The notes under the pieces: generated by a model | Database searches by the model: none | What the model was told of the DNA's origin: nothing | The model's input: the letters and a program-made list of their open reading frames with translations, nothing else | Made by a program: the position numbers and the translations under genes | From: Albimonas sp036154955 | Lineage (GTDB): Bacteria > Pseudomonadota > Alphaproteobacteria > Rhodobacterales > Rhodobacteraceae | Direction: 5' to 3' | Assembly (NCBI GenBank): GCA_036154955.1 | Contig: JAYZWL010000135.1 | Span: 62,001-126,000 of the forward strand | Length of the DNA stretch: 64,000 nt | Part shown: in pieces, positions 7,404-15,155 of the stretch | Position numbering within the stretch: the first letter of the stretch is position 1 | Layout: each line of letters starts with the position of its first letter

Positions 7404-9977
7404 TTACTCCCGCGCCCGCAGCACCTGCGCCGGCCGCGCGCCCAGCGGACGGGCGGCGAAGACCAGCCCGGCGGCGAGGCTCAGGATCGCGCCGCCCGCC
7501 ACGATGACGAGGGCGGAGACCGGCTCGAACGTGTAGTCGGCCTCCATCACCAGCACCATCACCGCCCAGCCCGCGACGCCGCCCGCGACGATGGCCACCG
7601 CCCCCGCCGCCGCCCCCAGCAGGCCGGCGCGCAGCGCGAAGCTGGCGAGGATGGTGCGGCGCGAGGCGCCCAGCGTCTTGAGCACCGCGGCCTCGTAGAC
7701 GCGCCGCCGCTCTCCGGCCGCCGCCGCGCCGATCAGCACCACGATCCCGGTCAGCAGCGTCGCGGACGCGCCCCAGCGGGTGGCCGCCGCCAGTTCCCGC
7801 AGCCCGTCGGAGACCCGGTCGATGGCCTCGCGCACCCCGATGGCGGTGATGTTGGGATAGGCGCCGGCGAGGTCGCGCAGAAGCCCGCCCTCGGACCCCG
7901 GCTCGGCGTAGACGGTGGCGATATGGGTATGAGGGGCGCCGGCCAGCGCGCCGGGGCTCATCACCATCAGGAAGTTGATGCCCATGTCGCGGAAATTCAC
8001 CACCCGGAAGCTGGCGATCTTCGCGGTGATGTCCCGACCCAGGATCGAGACGGTGACCGTGTCGCCCAGCTTCAGGCCCAGGCCCTTGCCGTGCTCCTCC
8101 GAGAACGACACCAGCGTCTCCCCCGCATAGTCCTCGGGCCACCACGCGCCCTCGGTGATCTCGGTCCCGCGGGGCGGGGCCGCGGAATAGGTCACGCCGC
8201 GGTCGCCGCGCAGGATCCAGCGGTAGTCCTCGGGGACCTGCGCCTCCGCCTCCGCCGCGGGGACGCCGTTCAGGCGGGTGATGATGCCGCGCAGCATCGG
8301 CGCGGTCTCGACCTCGGTCACGCCGTCATGGCCGCGGGCGGCCTCCAGGAAGCCGGGAAGCTGGTCGGTCTGGACGTCCACGAAGAAGAAGGCGGGCGCG
8401 TTCTCGGGCAGGTCGTTGGTGATGACGTGGCGGAGGTTCCAGTCGATCTGCCCGACCGAGGCCAGCACCGCCAGCCCCAGCCCCAGCGACAGGACCACGC
8501 CCGCCGTCTCGCCCGTGGGCCCGCCGATCGCGCCCAGTGCCAGCCGCAGCGCCGGGCGCCCGCGCACGGCCCCGGACCGCGCCGCCGGGCGCGCGAGCCG
8601 GGAGACGCCGAGCGCGGCGAGCCACAGCACCAGAAGCGCCCCCGCCACCCCGCCCGCGAAGCCCAGCGCCACCTGCCAGATGCCGGAGAAAGCCGTGGCC
8701 GCCCCGACCAGCGCCGCGGTCAGCCCCGCGATCAACGCCAGGTAGGACGGGCGCGGCCAGCCGCCGGCGCCCTCGGAGGATTCACGGTAAAGCGCCGCCG
8801 CCCGCACCTCCCGCGCCCGGGCCAGCGGCCACAGCGCGAAGATCAGGGCGGCGAGCATCCCGTAGATCCCCGCCTCCCACAACGGCGCGGCGTAGACGTC
8901 GAACAGCGCCGGCACCGGCAGCATGTCGCCCATCAGCGGCCCGAGGACGGCGGGAACCGAGGCGCCCAGAACCAGCCCCAACCCGACGCCCAGCGCCGCC
9001 AGCGCGCCGATCTGGATCAGGTAGACCGCGAAGATCACCCGCCCCGAGGCGCCCAGCGTCTTCAGCGTGGCGATGGAGGCGGTCTTGCGCTCCATGTAGC
9101 TGCGCACCGCCGCGGACACGCCCACCCCGCCCATCGCCAGCGCCGCGAGCCCGACCAGCACCAGGAACGCCCCGATCCGGTTCACGAAACTGGAGACGCC
9201 GGGCGCGCCGTTCCTCCGGTCCTTCCAGCGCAGGCCGGATTCGGGGAAGCGGGCGGCGGCCTCGGCCGCCAGCGCGTCCAGATCCGCGTCCGCCGCCAGC
9301 CGCAGGCGGTATTCGCTTTCGAAGAGCGTGCCGGGGGCGAGCAGGCCGGACTGTTCCAGCGCCTCCAGCCGCAGGAGGGTCCGCGGCCCCAGCCCGAAGC
9401 CGCCGGCGGCCGCGTCCGGCTCCACCTCCAGCGCCGCGCGGAGTTCGTACTCGCCGCGGCCGAGCCCCACCCGGTCCCCGATCTCCAGCCCCAGCCGGTC
9501 GATCAGCGCAGGGGCCATGACCAGCCCCCAGACCCCGTCGCGCTCCCCCAGCGCGTCGGCCTGGGCGACGCCGCCCGAGAACTCCGCCGCCCCGTAGAGC
9601 GGCCAGGCCCCGTCCACGCCCTTGACCTGGGTCAGCGCCCGCTCCGCCCCGCCGTCGCGCGGGGCGACGGCCATGGAGCGGAAGTCCACCGTCTCCGACA
9701 CCCGCTCGGCGACCTGCTCCATCCAGGCGCGTTCCTCCGGCTCGGCGAAGCGGTAGGTGAATTCCAGTTCGGCGTCGCCGCCGAGGATGGCCTGCCCCTC
9801 CTGCGACAGCCCCTCCGAGATCGCCATGCGCACCGAACCCACCGCGGCGATGGCCGCGACGCCGAGCGCGAGGCAGGCGAGGAACACGCCGAAGCCCTTG
9901 AGCCCGCCGCGCAATTCCCGCCGGGCGATGCGGAAGGCGATGGGAAGGACGGCGGGCGACGCCGGAGCCCGGCTCAC
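7404..9977 (-). CDS. ybbP: ABC transporter permease, FtsX/MacB-type (YbbP-like)
   Basis: The 857-residue membrane protein has an N-terminal helix (FGVFLACLALGVAAIAAVG), a large extracytoplasmic domain, and FtsX-type four-helix blocks. The first block contains MERKTASIATLKTLGASGRV at about residues 275-295. The second, near the C-terminus, contains RRRVYEAAVLKTLGASRRTI and ends PLGARPAQVLRARE. The duplicated KTLGAS coupling-helix motif is diagnostic of such permeases, which use ATP hydrolysis for mechanical work on lipids or lipoproteins. The start is a GTG overlapping the ATPase stop (GTGA), so the pair is co-translated. The ATPase-permease pair divergent from tesA matches the E. coli ybbA-ybbP/tesA arrangement, which supports the assignment. 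The transported substrate is not known. Confidence 0.9.
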   Translation of the reverse strand: MSRAPASPAVLPIAFRIARRELRGGLKGFGVFLACLALGVAAIAAVGSVRMAISEGLSQEGQAILGGDAELEFTYRFAEPEERAWMEQVAERVSETVDFRSMAVAPRDGGAERALTQVKGVDGAWPLYGAAEFSGGVAQADALGERDGVWGLVMAPALIDRLGLEIGDRVGLGRGEYELRAALEVEPDAAAGGFGLGPRTLLRLEALEQSGLLAPGTLFESEYRLRLAADADLDALAAEAAARFPESGLRWKDRRNGAPGVSSFVNRIGAFLVLVGLAALAMGGVGVSAAVRSYMERKTASIATLKTLGASGRVIFAVYLIQIGALAALGVGLGLVLGASVPAVLGPLMGDMLPVPALFDVYAAPLWEAGIYGMLAALIFALWPLARAREVRAAALYRESSEGAGGWPRPSYLALIAGLTAALVGAATAFSGIWQVALGFAGGVAGALLVLWLAALGVSRLARPAARSGAVRGRPALRLALGAIGGPTGETAGVVLSLGLGLAVLASVGQIDWNLRHVITNDLPENAPAFFFVDVQTDQLPGFLEAARGHDGVTEVETAPMLRGIITRLNGVPAAEAEAQVPEDYRWILRGDRGVTYSAAPPRGTEITEGAWWPEDYAGETLVSFSEEHGKGLGLKLGDTVTVSILGRDITAKIASFRVVNFRDMGINFLMVMSPGALAGAPHTHIATVYAEPGSEGGLLRDLAGAYPNITAIGVREAIDRVSDGLRELAAATRWGASATLLTGIVVLIGAAAAGERRRVYEAAVLKTLGASRRTILASFALRAGLLGAAAGAVAIVAGGVAGWAVMVLVMEADYTFEPVSALVIVAGGAILSLAAGLVFAARPLGARPAQVLRARE

Positions 9978-10684
9978 TCCGCCGCCTCGCGGGCCGCGTC
10001 GGCCTCCAGCAGACCGTCCGCCACGCGGATGGTGCGGTCGCAGCGGGCGGCGAGTTCCGGGGCGTGGGTGACCATCACCAGCGTCGCCCCGTGCCGGTCG
10101 CGCAGGCCGAAGAGCAGGTCCATGATCGCCTCGCCGTTCACCCCGTCGAGGTTGCCGGTGGGCTCGTCCGCCAACAGGATCTCGGGGCGCGGGGCGGCGG
10201 CGCGGGCCAGCGCCACGCGCTGCTGCTCGCCGCCCGAAAGCTGGCCGGGATAGTGGTCGAGCCTTGCGCCCAGCCCCACGGCGCGCAGCTCCTCCGCCGC
10301 CCGGTCGAAGGCGTCGGCGCGGCCGGCGAGTTCCAGCGGCGTCGCCACGTTCTCCAGCGCCGTCATGGTCGGAATAAGGTGGAAGGACTGGAAAACCACC
10401 CCCATATGATCGCGACGGAAGCGCGCCAGCGCGTCCTCGTCCATCGCGGTCAGGTCCGCGCCCAGCGCCCTGACCGAGCCGCCCGTGGCCCGCTCCAGCC
10501 CGCCCATGAGCATGAGGAGAGACGACTTGCCCGAGCCAGACGGCCCGACCACCCCCACGGTCTCGCCCCGTGCCACCGTCAGCGACACGCCGCGCAGGAT
10601 CTCCACCCGCCCGGCGCGGGAGCCGAGCGTGAGCGCCGCGTCCACGAGTTGGAAGGCGGGAGCGGCGTCGGTGGGTCGCGTCAT
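9974..10684 (-). CDS. ybbA: ABC transporter ATP-binding protein (YbbA-like)
   Basis: The 236-residue nucleotide-binding subunit has Walker A GPSGSGKSS (about residues 46-54), the Q-loop FQSFHLIPTM, the signature LSGGEQQRVALARA, Walker B EILLADEPTGNLDG and the H-loop MVTHAPELA. It belongs to the MacB/LolD family and pairs with the FtsX-type permease downstream (GTGA overlap). The start MTRPTDAAP was chosen over a long upstream in-frame extension because that extension lies antisense to tesA. Its ATG shares the bases CATG with a possible upstream ATG of tesA on the other strand, so the two divergent genes have a very compact control region. Confidence 0.93.
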   Translation of the reverse strand: MTRPTDAAPAFQLVDAALTLGSRAGRVEILRGVSLTVARGETVGVVGPSGSGKSSLLMLMGGLERATGGSVRALGADLTAMDEDALARFRRDHMGVVFQSFHLIPTMTALENVATPLELAGRADAFDRAAEELRAVGLGARLDHYPGQLSGGEQQRVALARAAAPRPEILLADEPTGNLDGVNGEAIMDLLFGLRDRHGATLVMVTHAPELAARCDRTIRVADGLLEADAAREAAE

Positions 10685-10757
10685 GCGGCGGGATCTCCGG
10701 TCTGCGGATCGGCGCGCGGGGCGCGCGCGCACGGGGGGCTCCGGGGCATATGGGGCC

Positions 10758-11450
10758 GTGTTCGGCGGGCTCAAGGCGTTGTGCGCGGCCGCGAGCCTGG
10801 CTTTCACGCTCGCGGCGCCGGTTTCCGTCGCGCGCGCGGCCGACGCGCGCGCGACCGACGGGATCACCCTCATGGCGCTGGGCGACAGCCTCACCCACGG
10901 CTACGGCCTGCCCGAGGCGGAGGGCTTCGTCCCCCGCCTGCAGGCCTGGCTGCGCGGCCGCGGTCATGACGTGACCGTGATCAACGCGGGCGTCTCGGGC
11001 GACACCACGCAGGGCGGGCGCGCCCGGCTCGACTGGTCGCTGACCCCCGAGGTCGACGCGGTGATCGTGGAGCTGGGGGGCAACGACCTCCTGCGCGGGA
11101 TCGACCCGGCGACCAGCCGCGCCAATCTCGACGCCATCCTGACCGAGCTTTCCGCCCGCGGCCTGCCCGCCCTGCTCGCCGGCCTGCCGGCGCCGCTGAA
11201 TTACGGGGAGGACTGGAAGGCCGAGTTCGACGCCATGTTCCCCGAACTGGCCGAGGCGCATGGCGCGATCCTTTACGAGAATTTCCTCGCCGGCATCGGC
11301 GGACTGGAGGACCGGGAGGCCGCCCGCGCCCTGATGCAGGCCGACGGCGTGCATCCCAACGCCGCCGGGGTGGAGAAGGTGGTGGAGGGCATCGGCCCGG
11401 CGGTGGAGGCGCTGATCGCGCGCGCCGAGGCCCGGGCGGCGGCCGATTGA
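10758..11450 (+). CDS. tesA: GDSL-type arylesterase / lysophospholipase TesA
   Basis: The 230-residue periplasmic SGNH hydrolase has all four blocks: I, ALGDSLTHGYGL with nucleophile Ser; II, NAGVSGDTT; III, ELGGNDLLRG; V, DGVHPN with catalytic Asp and His. It should hydrolyse acyl-CoA, aryl and lysophospholipid esters, as E. coli TesA does. From the GTG at 10758 the product begins with a good Sec signal (LKALCAAASLAFTLAAPVSV, cleavage near ARAADA). An in-frame ATG at 10683 would add 25 Arg-rich residues and overlap the start of ybbA, so GTG is preferred but not proven. thpR follows after 13 bases and is probably co-transcribed. Confidence 0.93.
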   Translation: MFGGLKALCAAASLAFTLAAPVSVARAADARATDGITLMALGDSLTHGYGLPEAEGFVPRLQAWLRGRGHDVTVINAGVSGDTTQGGRARLDWSLTPEVDAVIVELGGNDLLRGIDPATSRANLDAILTELSARGLPALLAGLPAPLNYGEDWKAEFDAMFPELAEAHGAILYENFLAGIGGLEDREAARALMQADGVHPNAAGVEKVVEGIGPAVEALIARAEARAAAD

Positions 11451-11463
11451 GCCGGGGGCGCCG

Positions 11464-12036
11464 GTGATCCGCGCCTTCATCGCCCTGCCCGTGCCCGAGC
11501 CGCTCGCCGACCGGCTCGACGAGCTCGCCTGGGACCTGGGCGAGGGGCGGCCCTCGGACCCCGAGACCTTCCACCTGACGCTGGCCTTTCTGGGCGAGCA
11601 AAGGCCGGAGACTCTGGAGGACGTGGCGGTGGAGCTGGAGGGCCTGCGCGCCCCCTCCCCGCCGGTGACCCTGCGGGGGCTGGGGGTGTTCGGCGGGGTT
11701 CGGCCCCGCTCCGCCCATGCCGAGGTGGTCGCGGACCCGGCGCTGTCGGCCCTGCGCGACGCGGTGCGGCGGGCTTGCCGGCGCGGCGGTCTGGACCTGC
11801 CCCATGCGCGGTTCACGCCGCATGTGACGCTGGTCCGCTTTCCGCCGCGCGCCCCGGCCGGCGAGGGGCTGGCCCGCTGGCTCGCCCGCCACGCCGCCTT
11901 CGCGGCGGAGACCTGGCGGCCCGAGGCGGCCTGGCTGATGCGCTCCGACCTGGGGCCCGAGGGGCCGACGCATACGCCGTTGATGGAGATCCCGCTCGAT
12001 CCCGTGTCGCCCGCAGGCGGACGGGACGGCCGTTAG
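11464..12036 (+). CDS. thpR: RNA 2',3'-cyclic phosphodiesterase (2H family, ThpR/LigT)
   Basis: The 190-residue protein carries the two HxTx motifs that define the 2H phosphoesterases: HLTL (about residues 38-41, in FHLTLAFLGE) and HVTL (about 121-124, in FTPHVTLVRF). It begins with the usual MIRAFIALPVPEP. The enzyme opens 2',3'-cyclic phosphates and was first described as a 2'-5' RNA ligase. The start is GTG 13 bases after tesA, so the two likely form an operon. Length is typical. The stop is followed by a strong Shine-Dalgarno-like TAGGAGGAGAGG. Confidence 0.93.
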   Translation: MIRAFIALPVPEPLADRLDELAWDLGEGRPSDPETFHLTLAFLGEQRPETLEDVAVELEGLRAPSPPVTLRGLGVFGGVRPRSAHAEVVADPALSALRDAVRRACRRGGLDLPHARFTPHVTLVRFPPRAPAGEGLARWLARHAAFAAETWRPEAAWLMRSDLGPEGPTHTPLMEIPLDPVSPAGGRDGR

Positions 12037-12387
12037 GAGGAGAGGTATGGCGCGAGCCCGGCGGCGCGGGGCCGCTACGGCGCGGGGAGGGCCGCGTCGC
12101 CCGGGTCCGGTCCCGGATGCCTCAGGCTCGACTCGCAGGCGTCTCAGGCCCGACGCCCCGGCTCGACGCGCTCCGCCGCGAATCAACGCCCGGTGGAATT
12201 CCGGGCGCGCCCCGCAAACCGGTCATGTCCGAGGGCGGGGGCGGCGAGGGGGCGGCGGCGCGGATCAGATCGCTTTCGGGGCGATTTCCGTTGCGTCGTG
12301 TCGACCGATCCCGATGGTCCGGCGAAGCCTCGGCGCGCAAGCCCACGGGCCCGACTCGCTCAGGCCCGACCAAATCATATCAATCGC
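12037..12387. other. Gene-poor stretch after thpR
   Basis: This 351-base stretch has no recognised gene. It begins with a perfect ribosome-binding-site-like sequence leading to the doubtful frame at 12047. The rest is Arg/Pro/Gly-codon low complexity in every frame, and I see no hairpin with a T-run. Confidence 0.5.
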
Positions 12388-12400
12388 TTACGCGGCATAG
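12047..12400 (+). CDS. Doubtful 117-codon Arg-rich frame with a strong ribosome-binding site
   Basis: GGAGGAGAGG lies three bases before this ATG, immediately after the thpR stop, which is better spacing than many real genes here. The predicted product is Arg/Pro/Gly-rich low complexity (MARARRRGAATARGG...), has no recognised domain, and overlaps the small minus-strand gene by 13 bases. Codon third positions look less GC-biased than in neighbours, which argues against a real gene. It may be the remnant of a decayed third gene of the operon. Confidence 0.2.
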   Translation: MARARRRGAATARGGPRRPGPVPDASGSTRRRLRPDAPARRAPPRINARWNSGRAPQTGHVRGRGRRGGGGADQIAFGAISVASCRPIPMVRRSLGAQAHGPDSLRPDQIISIAYAA

Positions 12401-12513
12401 CGCCAGGCGTATTCCCGGCGCATGCGGGCTTCGGCCAGCGTCAGCCTGACGTTCCAGCGGTGGATCCGCTGCGCCCTCAGCGCCCGGCGCCAGGCGTCCA
12501 TACGACCGTTCAT
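12388..12513 (-). CDS. Small basic protein, 41 residues
   Basis: A short frame reads MNGRMDAWRRALRAQRIHRW followed by NVRLTLAEARMRREYAWRYAA and a TAA stop. GAGGAG lies about eight bases before the ATG. The product is strongly basic, helical in character and rich in Arg, Trp and Tyr, with no membrane segment. I do not recognise a family. It lies on the same strand as the DUF1127 gene, downstream of that gene's hairpin, so it probably has its own promoter in the AT-richer 12514-12580 stretch. It is reported because start, ribosome-binding site and amino-acid composition are all coherent. Confidence 0.45.
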   Translation of the reverse strand: MNGRMDAWRRALRAQRIHRWNVRLTLAEARMRREYAWRYAA

Positions 12514-12581
12514 AACTCACGCTCCTCGGCGTCACGTCCCCCGCCGCGCATAAAAAGGGGGGTCCGTTACCGAATAACTAA

Positions 12582-12606
12582 GGGCGCGTGAAATTTTCAC
12601 GCGCCC
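12582..12606 (-). terminator. Perfect 25-base palindrome, probable terminator of the DUF1127 gene
   Basis: Twelve-base arms GGGCGCGTGAAA / TTTCACGCGCCC flank one central T. On the minus strand it is followed by TTAGTTATT, and it lies 62 bases past the DUF1127 stop. Full symmetry means it could also act on the other strand or as a protein-binding site. Confidence 0.6.
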
Positions 12607-12668
12607 GGTCAGCTAGTCTTCAAGTCCGGTGCGGTCAAGCCGTTGCAGCGGAGCAACGGCGACCTGGC

Positions 12669-12890
12669 TCAACGCAGGGTGGAGCCGGTCTCCCAGAACG
12701 GACGCTCCGCCTCATGGGCCGCGGCGACCGGGTCGAGACCGATGTCGCGCAGCATCTCCGGGCTCATCCGGGCCAGGGCACGACGCTGTTTGGCGGTCTG
12801 GGTCCAGCACGCCACGCGGGCGAAAAGGGCTCCGAAGGACACGCCGCGGAGGGCGGCCGCCGAACCGGTCGTGGCAACAGAATAGGTCAT
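12669..12890 (-). CDS. DUF1127 domain protein
   Basis: The 73-residue protein carries the DUF1127 (YjiS-like) motif near its C-terminus: RRALARMSPEMLRDIGLDPV (about residues 36-55). DUF1127 proteins are small, often Arg-rich, regulators of RNA turnover, phosphate/carbon metabolism or stress responses in alphaproteobacteria. The start is the ATG preceded by GGAGG at five bases (MTYSVATTG), not the ATG four codons upstream that overlaps the ribosome-binding site. It is divergent from a LysR-type regulator, with an inverted repeat in the 124-base gap. Such LysR/DUF1127 pairs are common in Rhodobacterales and suggest that the regulator controls this gene. Confidence 0.85.
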   Translation of the reverse strand: MTYSVATTGSAAALRGVSFGALFARVACWTQTAKQRRALARMSPEMLRDIGLDPVAAAHEAERPFWETGSTLR

Positions 12891-12930
12891 TTTCGCCTCC
12901 ATTTAGCAATCGTGATAACCGGGTTGGTCC

Positions 12931-12949
12931 GCATCACCGATGTTGATGC
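12931..12949. promoter_or_regulatory. Inverted repeat, candidate LysR-type operator
   Basis: GCATCA-N7-TGATGC lies in the short gap between the divergent DUF1127 and lysR-type genes. The 6-7-6 dyad with T/A near the ends resembles LysR-family (T-N11-A) sites. Function is inferred from position. Confidence 0.5.
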
Positions 12950-13014
12950 ATATGGAGGGCCATGCTACGTTCTGCAAACGAATGGTTTTGACGCGCAGCA
13001 TCACGGAGTTTGAT

Positions 13015-13893
13015 ATGACGCGGAACCTCGATCTCACCGCCCTGCGCAGCTTCGCGATGGTCGCCGAGGCCGGCGGCGTGACCCGCGCCGCCGCCCGCCT
13101 GCACCTGACGCAATCCGCCGTCTCCATGCAGCTCAAGCGGCTGGAGGAGAATATCGGTCAGCCGCTGCTCGACCGTTCCGGCCGGGCGCCGCAGCTGACC
13201 TCGCAAGGGGAGCTTCTGCTCAGCTACGCCAAGCGGATGCTGGCGCTCAACGACGAGGCCTGGGGCCGGCTGACCTCCCAGGCCTTCGAGGGGCAGCTCA
13301 CGCTCGGCGTGCCGGCCGACATCGTGTTCCCGCATATCCCCGAGGTGCTGAAAAGCTTCGCCATGGCCTATCCGCGGGTGAAGGTGACGCTGGTCTCTTC
13401 CTACACCCGCCGCCTGCACGCGCTGCGCGACCGCGGCGAGGCCGACCTGATCCTGACCACCGAGGTCAATCCCCGCTCCGGCGGCGAGACGCTGGAGCGC
13501 GCGCGCCTGGTCTGGGTCGGCGCCCATGGCGGCCACGCCTGGAAGGCCAAGCCCCTGCGCCTCGCCTTCGAGAACAACTGCATCTTCCGCGCCTCGGTGC
13601 AGGAGGCGCTGGACCAGGCCGGCATGGCCTGGGAGATGGCGGTGGAATCGGAGACGACGCGCACCATCGAGGCCTCGGTCTCCGCCGATCTGGCCGTGCA
13701 CGCCTCCATCGAATCCGCCGTGGTCGACCGGCTGGAGATCGTGCGCCATGGCGGGGCCCTGCCGGAGCTGCCGGTCTACCACATCAACATGTATCACGCC
13801 GACGGGCCCGAGAACCGGCTGACCCGGGAGCTGGCGCAGTTCGTGCGCGACGCCTACGCCTGCGAACAGGAGGCGCTGATCGCCGCCCAGTAA
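13015..13893 (+). CDS. LysR-family transcriptional regulator
   Basis: The 292-residue protein has the LysR N-terminal winged helix (NLDLTALRSFAMVAEAGGVT, then RAAARLHLTQSAVSMQLKRLE, about residues 4-46). A linker helix and a two-lobed substrate-binding domain follow (LTLGVPADIVFPHIPEVLKS onward). The effector is not known. The ATG has GGAG eight bases upstream; 25 upstream in-frame codons overlap the intergenic operator and are rejected. Its divergence from the DUF1127 gene suggests that gene as target, besides autoregulation. The Lrp-type gene downstream is convergent, with an 18-base gap. Confidence 0.93.
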   Translation: MTRNLDLTALRSFAMVAEAGGVTRAAARLHLTQSAVSMQLKRLEENIGQPLLDRSGRAPQLTSQGELLLSYAKRMLALNDEAWGRLTSQAFEGQLTLGVPADIVFPHIPEVLKSFAMAYPRVKVTLVSSYTRRLHALRDRGEADLILTTEVNPRSGGETLERARLVWVGAHGGHAWKAKPLRLAFENNCIFRASVQEALDQAGMAWEMAVESETTRTIEASVSADLAVHASIESAVVDRLEIVRHGGALPELPVYHINMYHADGPENRLTRELAQFVRDAYACEQEALIAAQ

Positions 13894-13911
13894 GGCGACC
13901 GCGCCCCGCGC

Positions 13912-14400
13912 TCACGTCCCCGGAATCGGCAGCGGCCCCGCCGCCAGCGGGCTGCGCAGCGCGAAGTTGGACCGCACGTCCTGCACCATCGGCAGCGACA
14001 GCAGGCGCGCGGTCAGCAGCCGCTCATAGGCCGCGAGGTCTGGAACCACGATCTCCGCCAGGAAATCCGCGGCGCCGGAGACCATGTGGCAGGCCACCAC
14101 CTCCGGCAGGGCGAGGAGCTGCGCCTCCAGCCCCGCCGCGTTCTCGGCCGAATGCCGGTCCACCTTGATCTCCACGAACACGGTCAGCCCGAGGCCCAGC
14201 GCCCGCCGGTCCAGCGCCGCGCGGTAGCCCGCGATCAGTCCCGCCGCCTCCAGCCGCTTGACCCGGCGCAGGCAGGGCGAGGGCGACAGGCCGACCCGCT
14301 CCGCCAGCTCCACATTGCTCAGCCGTCCGTCGGCCTGGAGGGCGGAGAGAATCGCCCGGTCGATGGCATCAAGGGCCGTGCGTGCCGCATCTTCCGCCAT
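13912..14400 (-). CDS. Lrp/AsnC-family transcriptional regulator
   Basis: The 162-residue protein has an N-terminal helix-turn-helix (ALDAIDRAILSALQADGRLS and VELAERVGLSPSPCLRRVKR, about residues 9-50) followed by the RAM/AsnC ligand-binding domain (about 65-145, with EVVACHMVSGAADFLAEIVV). These proteins sense amino acids. It is divergent from a LysE-type exporter 125 bases away, the classic arrangement in which the Lrp protein controls amino-acid export. This makes the exporter its likely target. Length is typical for the family. The start is preceded by AGGGTGG. Confidence 0.93.
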   Translation of the reverse strand: MAEDAARTALDAIDRAILSALQADGRLSNVELAERVGLSPSPCLRRVKRLEAAGLIAGYRAALDRRALGLGLTVFVEIKVDRHSAENAAGLEAQLLALPEVVACHMVSGAADFLAEIVVPDLAAYERLLTARLLSLPMVQDVRSNFALRSPLAAGPLPIPGT

Positions 14401-14525
14401 GATCCACCCTAGTTCGCCGATCCATTGGCATGATCCGCCCCAAGCCTGCCGTTTCGCGCACGCATTCGCAAGGACCTGCCCCGCGCCGCCGTGCTAGCCG
14501 GAGAGCCCGCGACAGGAGCCTCGCC

Positions 14526-15155
14526 ATGTCCGAAACGCTGTGGATCGCCTTCGTCCTCGCCTCCCTGCCCGTGCATTTCGCGCCGGGACCCAACAACCTG
14601 CTGGCGCTGTCGAACGGCGCGGCGGGCGGCTATGCGCGCGCGCATCTCGCGGCGCTGGGGCGGCTGCCGGGATACGCGCTCATCTTCCTCGTCGCCGCTC
14701 TGGGTCTGGGCGCGGCGCTCTCCGCCTCCGCCCTGCTGTTCGCCGCGTTGCAGGTCGCGGGCGGGCTCTATCTCGGCTGGATCGGCCTGGGGATGCTGCG
14801 CGCGGGCCTGCGCGGACGGGGACGCGCGGCGCCGGCGACCGCCGCCGGCGCACCGGCGCGGGCGCGGGCGGAGTTTCTGACCGCCGTCGCCAACCCCAAG
14901 GCGGTGCTGTTCGCCACCGCCTTCTACGCCCAGTTCCTGACCCCGGACATGCCCGGCTACGCCGCCCGTTTCGCGACCATGGCCGCGGTCTCGCTGACGC
15001 TGGAGAGCCTCGCCGCCGGGCTCTACGCCGCCGCGGGCGCCGCGGTGGGCGCGCGGGCGGCGGCCGCCCTGCCCGCCCTGCGGATCGGCTCCGGCGGGCT
15101 GCTGGCGGCTTCGGGCCTCGCGCTGGTCGCCTCCGCGCTCAGGCCCAGGGGGTGA
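14526..15155 (+). CDS. LysE/RhtB-family amino-acid exporter
   Basis: The 209-residue inner-membrane protein has about six helices and family motifs: the N-terminal FAPGPNNLLALSNGAAGGYA (the PGPN signature, about residues 18-37) and the mid-protein FLTAVANPKAVLFATAFYAQ. It should export an amino acid or derivative; the substrate is unknown. The start MSETLWIAF is the first ATG that gives the normal N-terminus; upstream in-frame codons lie in the shared control region. The divergent Lrp-type gene is its probable regulator. Its last 17 bases overlap the end of the convergent oxidoreductase gene. Confidence 0.9.
   Translation: MSETLWIAFVLASLPVHFAPGPNNLLALSNGAAGGYARAHLAALGRLPGYALIFLVAALGLGAALSASALLFAALQVAGGLYLGWIGLGMLRAGLRGRGRAAPATAAGAPARARAEFLTAVANPKAVLFATAFYAQFLTPDMPGYAARFATMAAVSLTLESLAAGLYAAAGAAVGARAAAALPALRIGSGGLLAASGLALVASALRPRG

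Noticed and set aside
7404..11816. Extension of the permease frame to 1,470 codons
   Set aside because: The frame stays open upstream through the ATPase and tesA region, but homology and the GTGA overlap place the real start at 9977.
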